This document shows, in pieces, positions 58,086 through 64,000 of a stretch of 64,000 bases of DNA. The notes under the pieces are model-generated. The model was not told where the DNA came from. It made no database searches and saw only the letters and a program-made list of their open reading frames with translations. The position numbers and the translations under genes were made by a program. Origin of the DNA: Marsupella aquatica (taxonomy: Eukaryota > Marchantiophyta); contig OZ316896.1 in assembly GCA_973895155.1 (NCBI GenBank), positions 15,934,001 through 15,998,000 of the forward strand. The letters run 5' to 3'. Numbering within the stretch: the first letter of the stretch is position 1; each line of letters starts with the position of its first letter.

Positions 58086-58506
58086 TGTTGGGTATTTACT
58101 CTTACGTCTAGGTTAGGTATGATGTGGTTGGTACAACAACGTGGGTTGGTACAACTACGTGGTTAGGTACAACTACGTGATTAGGTACAACTATGTGGTT
58201 AGGTACAACTACGTGATTAGGTACAACTATGTGGTTAGGTACAACTAAGTTGCACACTATATCATAAGAGACATGTGTGCTTGGAGAGGTAGAACCAAGG
58301 CTCATTCTTATGGAGCCACTTGAGAGATAGGGAGAGCTTACACTGTGGAGACTCGGTATAGCCGACGGGCTTAGAGTTCAGTAAAGCTCTCTTGTGTGTT
58401 CCCGTGGACGTAGCCTCAAGGAGGTGAACCACGTATCTCTTGTGTCGACTATTGTGCGTTGGATGGTTCATGGGCTTGCCGTTGCGATCGTCGTCTATGC
58501 TCAACA
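58086..58506 (+). mobile_element. Solo copia-type LTR (421 bp)
   Basis: The sequence starts TGTTGGGTATTTAC and ends CTATGCTCAACA, flanked by a perfect 5-bp duplication AGTCG (58081-58085, 58507-58511). Copy A of the surrounding duplication has the uninterrupted site GATAGTCGTACGG at ~56,954. The end region CGTGGACGTAGCCTNA..GAGGTGAACCACGTA resembles the copia LTR at 61393-61725. No internal region or second LTR is present, so it arose by LTR-LTR recombination. Confidence 0.88.
58129..58251. repeat. 18-bp tandem repeat in the solo LTR
   Basis: About seven units of AGGTACAACTACGTGGTT with CGTGATT and TATGTGG variants, lying in the upstream (U3-like) part of the LTR. Tandem motifs there often act as enhancers, but this is inference. 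Confidence 0.88.
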
Positions 58507-59465
58507 AGTCGTATGGAAAAATAAAAAATCTCCCCAAATTTATTTTCCAAAATTTTCTAAAAAAAATAATTGAAAAAAACCCAAAAATACGCATCCGTAC
58601 TGTACAGACACAGCCCATCTCAACTTACCTCTCTGAGATGGGGTAGCCAATCTCAGTTGGCCTTGCCGAGATGGGCGTCCGTATAGTACGGACGGCCCAT
58701 AGTGAAAACAAATTCCAACAAAATTAAATTAAATTTCCTCTTAAACTTTGGTTTTTTTTCTTAAATCCCAATTTTTTTCCCGATCTTTTTTCTTGCTGCA
58801 ACTCGGCGGTCTCTCTGAGATGATGTGACACTGATATCAAGTAAACGTACTGATGAGAATGATTGATAACTGATGATGTAGCTTTACTCTTTAGATATTA
58901 TACCCAAAATTGGCAACCAGGACAATACAAATAATCCAATCCTTGGAGACAATGACCTTAGTTGGTGAAGAAACTGAAGAGACTGGTTTAGATTCGGTTA
59001 TTCCAATAGACGTGTTTTAAATGTGACAATGACAATACCAAGTGGATGATGACGATCATAGTGACAAGGAGGGCACCGATGCTGAGCAAACAACAGGGAT
59101 TATGATCTCCTGCCAGGAGTAGGGAAAGTGATCAATGAGTTATGCAACATGCAATGACTCCAAGGAATGCAGTAAGATTGAGTGAGGAGGTATCTTTCAC
59201 TAGAGAGGTGTCGCTCGCCTATTTGATGTCGTAGATATTGTAGTTAGGATTTTGAGTGCATGCTGCAGGGATAAAAACTTTTGCAGCATGGCTCTCAAGG
59301 CATGTTCTTAGTCAAGTTATATGCACCCAAATTAGAGGCTCATTAGAGATTATATAAGATTCTATATTGGTTGGCTATGTAAAGTACTCAATAAGAATGC
59401 ACTCGCAATTCCCATGTATATCGTCCGAGTGGAGTTGGATGCAAAACTTAGCTTGCAAAATGTAT

Positions 59466-60261
59466 GTCTAATGTATTGTGTACGTGGTTGAGTGCATTGC
59501 TTGAGTTGGCTATAGTCAATACAAAGTTTATCTGAGTTCTTGTGTGTGTTGCATCTAAGTTCTAATTGGAATTGGCCCATTCAATTCAGTAGTTAGTCAA
59601 AGAGCTGGTTGTCAAGTTGAGTGCGTACAAGTTCTAAAAAATCCCTCAAATTGAGTCCTCAAACCGATCAGGTACATTCTGGTGGCAAAATCCAAATATA
59701 TTAATACAAGTCAAAGAGGATTTAGTGTAGTTATGAATACCATATTCTTAACCCAAAATCAAGAAATATCCAAACCTGTAAATGTAGGGTAAAGTGATAT
59801 TCCCTATTGTTAAATGCATATCTAACAATGTAGTCCAATCTGTTAGAAAGAGGTCTATTCTTGGTGTTTTTCTTGTGTTTGGTAGAAAGAATCCCACCAC
59901 AACGCTTGGGAACACTACCATTTTCTTGAGAAAAATTAACCCTTCTTGTTTATGCAGTGAATGTTACAAGCTAGTGGCATGGGGTGAGGATTAGGCATTT
60001 TTTTGGCCCCATAATATGACAAGCTGGTTTAAGCCAACCCCTTTGATTACAAAGGCCCAACCTGGAGTCAATTATGGTTTTTGACTAAGTCAAAAAAAGT
60101 ACCCATTGAAGTATCTGGAAGGTGGATTTGTTCAATCTCAAGTGTACATTGGTATAACAGAACATTTTGTGCAACGTTACTTGACAACGGAGACACTAAA
60201 GTGTAAGAGAAATTGAATAAATAATTTTCATTTTGAATATATGGTTATCGGCTTGGCACAC
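59466..60261. other. Anonymous intergenic DNA
   Basis: No gene or element recognised. Confidence 0.4.
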
Positions 60262-61392
60262 AATGGTGAACCTTGCCACCCAGTGCCCTCACCAATCCCA
60301 GCACCCATGCCTAGGTGCCCTTGGTGCCCAAATGCCTCCATGGAATACCTCGAGCAAGCAACCTAGTGCCCCTTGCACCACCAGCGGCCCCTCCCATACG
60401 AAGCCGCACTTGCTCTCCAACACGACCGCTACTCAACGGTCCTCATTGTCTGCACAAGCAACCAAGCATCTCGGTAAGTAACCCTTCACGATCTAGATCT
60501 CCCAAGTCTAGTATCATAACTCAAGCTCAATAGACATTGGTAAGTAGGTCAGTGATAGATCCTCCCGATGCCATAAGCCGGAACCAGAACCGATGCCCAT
60601 TATTCATCTAGAATAGCTCTTTCCTTGGGCGCAGCCCGGGTTCCCCCTCGTACCTATCCATCACCAACTGACCACCCTGCCCCCAGGACATGCTCATGGC
60701 CCAAATAGCGTAGCTTGTCCTAAAGTTTGTCACAAGCTTGTCACAAGCTTGTCCCTACACGTCAAGACCAGAATGGCCCCGACTTTAGCAACCAACTCCC
60801 GGTTCTCGCCCCACTGACGGTCTACGGCCAAGTGCCTTGGAACTCAACCTCCATGCCTACTTGGCCTTGCCTCCCCAACGCAAGCTCCTTGAGAGACTTA
60901 ACGCGGCTTGGCTGCTCTTTTGGCAGGATTTGGCAAGCGGTGAGATAGCACCCGCAAACCTCAAGAACCTACGGCGCTCAAGAGGATGTAGCCCTCCTCA
61001 AGAGCTTCCAATGCACCCAAGAAGTTTCCCAACGGACTTCTCATTGGGAAATTATCGCCGTTTCCATTTGACATTTTCTCTTCGTGTTGCGACCGCCGCA
61101 GCTCACGACTTCGGCTCTCCCTTAGCCCCCAGAGAGACACCACTCCCCTCGTATATGCTTCTAGAGACCTACCACCCTCGGACCAACTTTGGTCCCCAAA
61201 CTTTTGGCCCACAACCTGGACCCTATCCCTCATATCTGGGTGCGCCACCAACGGCAATGCCCACAACTTCCTAGTTAGGCGTCCGCAAGCGGAGTGCCTT
61301 AGCCCGTTGTGATCGGGCCAACCCAATGCTCATGCCTAGGTCCTCAAATCTTATTGCCGATTGAGGCCCCCGATCGACCAAACCCGGATCAG
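60262..61392 (-). repeat. Degraded LTR of the chromovirus family, interrupted
   Basis: Aligns with the first ~1.1 kb (plus-strand order) of the LTRs at 16783 and 23963: AATGGTGAACCTTGCCACCC at the start and CCCCGATCGACCAAACCCGG at the break. It is much more diverged than the other two copies and breaks at 61392, exactly where a copia LTR begins. Whether it is a solo LTR or part of an old element cannot be told, as the rest lies outside the window. Confidence 0.82.
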
Positions 61393-61725
61393 TGTTAAGG
61401 ATTGCTCTTAGTCTTGTGACTCAAAGGTTACGGCACTTAGGCGAACCACAGTTAGGGTCTTAGTTGAGGTTAGGTTAGTCGTGTGTGACCTTGTATATAC
61501 CAAGGCTAGTGTAAGTCGCTGGTGTGGTGGTGCTTACTCATTATAATGGAGCAACTTGAGGAAGAGGGGGAGCATGTATGTTTGTCTACTCTTGAAGTAA
61601 AGCTTGAGTGTTCGTGTGGACGTAGCCTTAGAAAAGAGGTGAACCACGTAGAGATTGTGTTGACTACGTGTGCATGAAATGAGTCATGGTTGTATGGTGG
61701 TTGCGAAAGACGTCATAGTTCAACA
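61393..61725 (+). repeat. Copia 5' LTR (333 bp)
   Basis: Starts TGTTAAGGATTGC and ends GTCATAGTTCAACA, directly followed by ATTGGTATCAGAGC. TATATACC at ~61,493 is a TATA-like motif in the expected place. Confidence 0.85.
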
Positions 61726-61727
61726 AT

Positions 61728-61739
61728 TGGTATCAGAGC
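61728..61739 (+). other. Copia primer-binding site
   Basis: TGGTATCAGAGC, complementary to the 3' end of initiator tRNA-Met, two bases after the LTR. Confidence 0.88.
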
Positions 61740-62539
61740 AAGTCTGGGAGGTGACGTTGAGGTGATCAAAATTTTCGTGATGTGTTGGTGACGGTTTTTC
61801 CAGCGGTTAGAGTCGGTGGATTTCACGGAGTTTCGTTGCATGGAACTTGGAGGTGTTGGGCTCAATGGATAGATCGAGGCAAGGGCTTTTTGACGGTGCA
61901 AAGAAATCCCTTAACGGAATTTTTGTGGTGCGGAGAAATTCATGTTTCCGTTGTTCTGGATTTTTTGTGATTCGTGTTCGACGGTTTTCTTCGACGGTTC
62001 TTTAGGGAGGGATTTGAGATCATTTTCTCGACGGTGTGAGCTTTGCAGTGCATGAGGCGTTGCATGCTATCGCTCAAATTGTAGATCGGGCAAAGCTGGT
62101 CGTTTTGGTACCTAGTTTGTTGACGTTTGCAGAGCGAGTGCGTCGTGACGAGTGGAAGTTGAGTTCTGGATTTTAGACAAGCTATGGTGCTCGTTTTTCC
62201 CTGAACTGGGTTACTCGTCGTGACGTTCGACTCGAAGGAGCACATGCAAAGTGCTAAGGCTCAACGGTGAGATCGTAGCAAACCAGTCATTTTGAGTCCG
62301 AGATTGGCACTTGATGCGGAGTGAGTGAGACGCGGTGGAAGTTTCTATAGCGTTGGAGTTGCCGACAGTGCCGGTGAAATTTGGCAACTTTATCCCGTCA
62401 GTGGTGATCAATTTTCTTGTTGGAAAAGGCGTCGACAAGGTGTGTAATCGACAATTTTTTATTGAGACAAATTTTTGTTTAAAGCGGTTTTTTTGGGGGG
62501 CACTTGTAAACCCCTGCCTGTATTCCACCCCTGCCCTGC

Positions 62540-62815
62540 ATACACCCCCCTCCCTTTAAATGCATCATAGGGCCTTGTGCCCTCCCTCCTGTATACGTGA
62601 CAAGCTGCCAGCCCCCCCTCCCCTCGTCTTTAATGATACATAGGGCCTCGTGCCCTTGGCACTTGCTCTCCTCCCTTCCTTGCTTTAATGTTACATAGGG
62701 CACCGTGCCTTATCCACTTTCCTCCCACCTCCTCCCACATTAGCGAGTGCACACTTGGTATTCCTCCCCCCTCTTTAACTCTACATAGGGCCTCGTGCCC
62801 TGCCCCCGTATGCGC
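62540..62815. repeat. C-rich degenerate repeat in the copia leader
   Basis: Four irregular units share ACATAGGGCCTCGTGCCCT. A single related unit remains at ~45,750 in copy 1. It lies between the primer-binding site and gag. Confidence 0.7.
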
Positions 62816-63489
62816 CATGTATACATGCGCCATACACCCTCCCCTGCGCACACACTTATCCAATACATTGTATTTTTTCACTATGGGGCTTAAAGCCCCC
62901 CTTTAGGGCCATATTTATTTTTTCCTGCCTTCCCATTGGTTAAGCGGCATCCCGGGACCTGCCGCCCTCCGAATTAACCGCTCCGATAGGGGGAACGGCC
63001 CCCTGTGAGACCTGTTGCACAGTCCAAGGAATATTTTGAAAAAAATAGAGAGCTGTTTTTTGGCCTTTAGTCGAAGATTCCAAGGTCCAAATGATAACTT
63101 TTTTTGAATCTTTTTTGGCGAGGACGTAGCCACTGAAGCTAGCAACTCGGTGCACCACTAGATTTGCATTTCCAACGACGGGTGGTACTTGGAATTTTTC
63201 TTATTCCCCGAGGTGGTCAAAACGGGGGAGAATTTTTGAGTTTTACCCACCCCGACCGAAACGTGAAAAAGTTTTTTGTCAAAACTCGGTTTCAATTTCG
63301 GATTTCAACGTTGGCTTGCTAGGCTGGTGGGCTATGTAACGGTGACCAGTTTCAAGTTTTTTGGAAAGTTGCAAAAAACGACATTTTTTTGTGATTTGGA
63401 TTTGAGTCAACGAGAAGGAAGGAAAAAGTAACAAAAGCATATAGGGAGCAACACAAAAATAGCACGTGGAGAACGTTGGGAGGGCAACG

Positions 63490-64000
63490 ATGGCATCCAA
63501 GTTTGGAGGTGTCAAGTTTGAGGTGGAAAAGTATGATGGGAGCACAGATTATTTGTTATGGGAGAAGCAGGTTAAAGAATTCTTTGTGCTATGGGCCTAG
63601 ATCATATGTTTTTGACTCGGGAGGAGTCTAGCAGTGAGGAGGAGATCCCGTTGAGGAAATGGAGGTAGGAGCAAGTGATCGTTGTGAATGCGGTTATGTT
63701 GTATCTGAAGCCGCATATCATTAAGAAGCTGGACGATTACGAGGATTACGTATCCTTATTCAAGGCCCTCAGAGAGAAGTATTACCGCGAGGATGCCTCA
63801 GATCGGTTGTACAAGAAATCTCTCTAGATGAGCTTGAGGCTAAAAGAAGGAGGCAAGCTTCGAGATCACTTGGATAAATTCGATAGCCTAGCTGTAGATT
63901 TGTCAAATCTTGGCAAGGGAGTGGAAGATGAAGATAAGGCATTGCTTCTTCTCAGCTCCTTACCCCCATCGTATCAAGGTTTGAAGCAGGTTCTCTTGTA
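63490..64000 (+). pseudogene. Copia gag, broken, incomplete in the window
   Basis: Begins MASKFGGVKFEVEKYDGSTD. Later segments read LTREESSSEEEIPLRKW, AVMLYLKPHIIKKLDDYEDY, LREKYYREDASDRLYKKSL and DHLDKFDSLAVDLSN, ending near LLLLSSLPPSYQGLKQVLL. These are the UBN2-type Gag motifs of plant copia elements. A frame change near 63,580, a TAG near 63,668 (EMEV*EQ) and a TAG near 63,827 show that it is not functional. Confidence 0.8.

Larger units (their letters stand above)
56799..59465. repeat. 1,116-bp tandem duplication
   Basis: Copy A is 56799-57914 and copy B 57924-59465, each starting AATTAATAA..GGGTACCTATG and ending TTAGCTTGCAAAATGTAT. Copy B is 1,542 bp. Subtracting the 421-bp solo LTR and its 5-bp target duplication leaves exactly 1,116 bp, the length of copy A. 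The duplicated block includes the right two-thirds of the Mutator-like element plus ~575 bp of flank, so the duplication came after that element. Confidence 0.92.
61393..64000 (+). mobile_element. Copia retrotransposon (copy 2), 5' portion, runs off the window
   Basis: The 5' LTR 61393-61725 is followed by a primer-binding site, a ~1.75-kb leader and gag from ~63,490. It is inserted in an older chromovirus LTR. The leader and gag parallel copy 1 (43,279-48,010). Gag already shows breaks, so it is probably inactive, though the pol part is not in view. Confidence 0.85.

Overview
The window is nuclear DNA of a land plant (streptophyte). Genes carry GT-AG introns and plant-style ATGGC start contexts. 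The best gene is a plant-type glycerol kinase. Retrotransposons are plant Ty3 chromovirus and Ty1/copia elements primed by the initiator methionine tRNA, and there are Mutator-like inverted-repeat elements and a LINE relic. I cannot name the species. Coding density is low and most of the window is transposon-derived or anonymous sequence.

Layout. Bases 1-8200: anonymous AT-rich DNA with one small TTAA-flanked inverted-repeat element and diverged dispersed repeats. Bases 8267-11874 (minus strand): a five-exon gene for an 845-residue protein of unknown function with an N-terminal membrane anchor and a conserved-looking C-terminal helical region. Bases 13,560-15,405: a GC-rich minisatellite, then a ~0.6 kb tandem duplication whose second unit holds a Mutator-like MITE with a 10-bp target duplication. 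Bases 16,624-25,545: a minus-strand host-type exon cut in two by a decayed 8.7-kb chromovirus (16,783-25,465) with two ~1.5-kb LTRs and a 5-bp target duplication. Bases 25,700-27,110: ACGT-rich DNA and a long inverted repeat. Bases 28,771-29,716 (minus): a broken DnaJ20-like J-protein gene lacking the HPD motif. Bases 30,460-30,657 (minus): a 65-residue lysine-rich protein. Bases 32,583-35,372 (minus): an intact four-exon glycerol kinase.

Bases 39,950-43,274: arrays of a CTCTCCGAGAT-type repeat around a decayed minus-strand reading frame. Bases 43,279-48,560: a truncated copia element with an unrelated 1.5-kb insert. Bases 52,000-53,613: a broken coiled-coil reading frame. Bases 54,836-55,980: a LINE reverse transcriptase relic. 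Bases 56,170-59,465: a Mutator-like element with a 9-bp target duplication, part of a 1,116-bp tandem duplication; the second unit carries a 421-bp solo copia-type LTR with its own 5-bp target duplication. Bases 60,262-61,392: a degraded LTR of the chromovirus family, interrupted by a copia element that starts at 61,393 and runs off the window.

The apparently functional genes (845-residue protein, small basic protein, glycerol kinase) are independent single genes on the minus strand. Glycerol kinase would phosphorylate glycerol in the cytosol. The main interest is the layered insertion and duplication history, which can be ordered from internal evidence (empty sites, target duplications, exact lengths), and a host exon interrupted by a retrotransposon.
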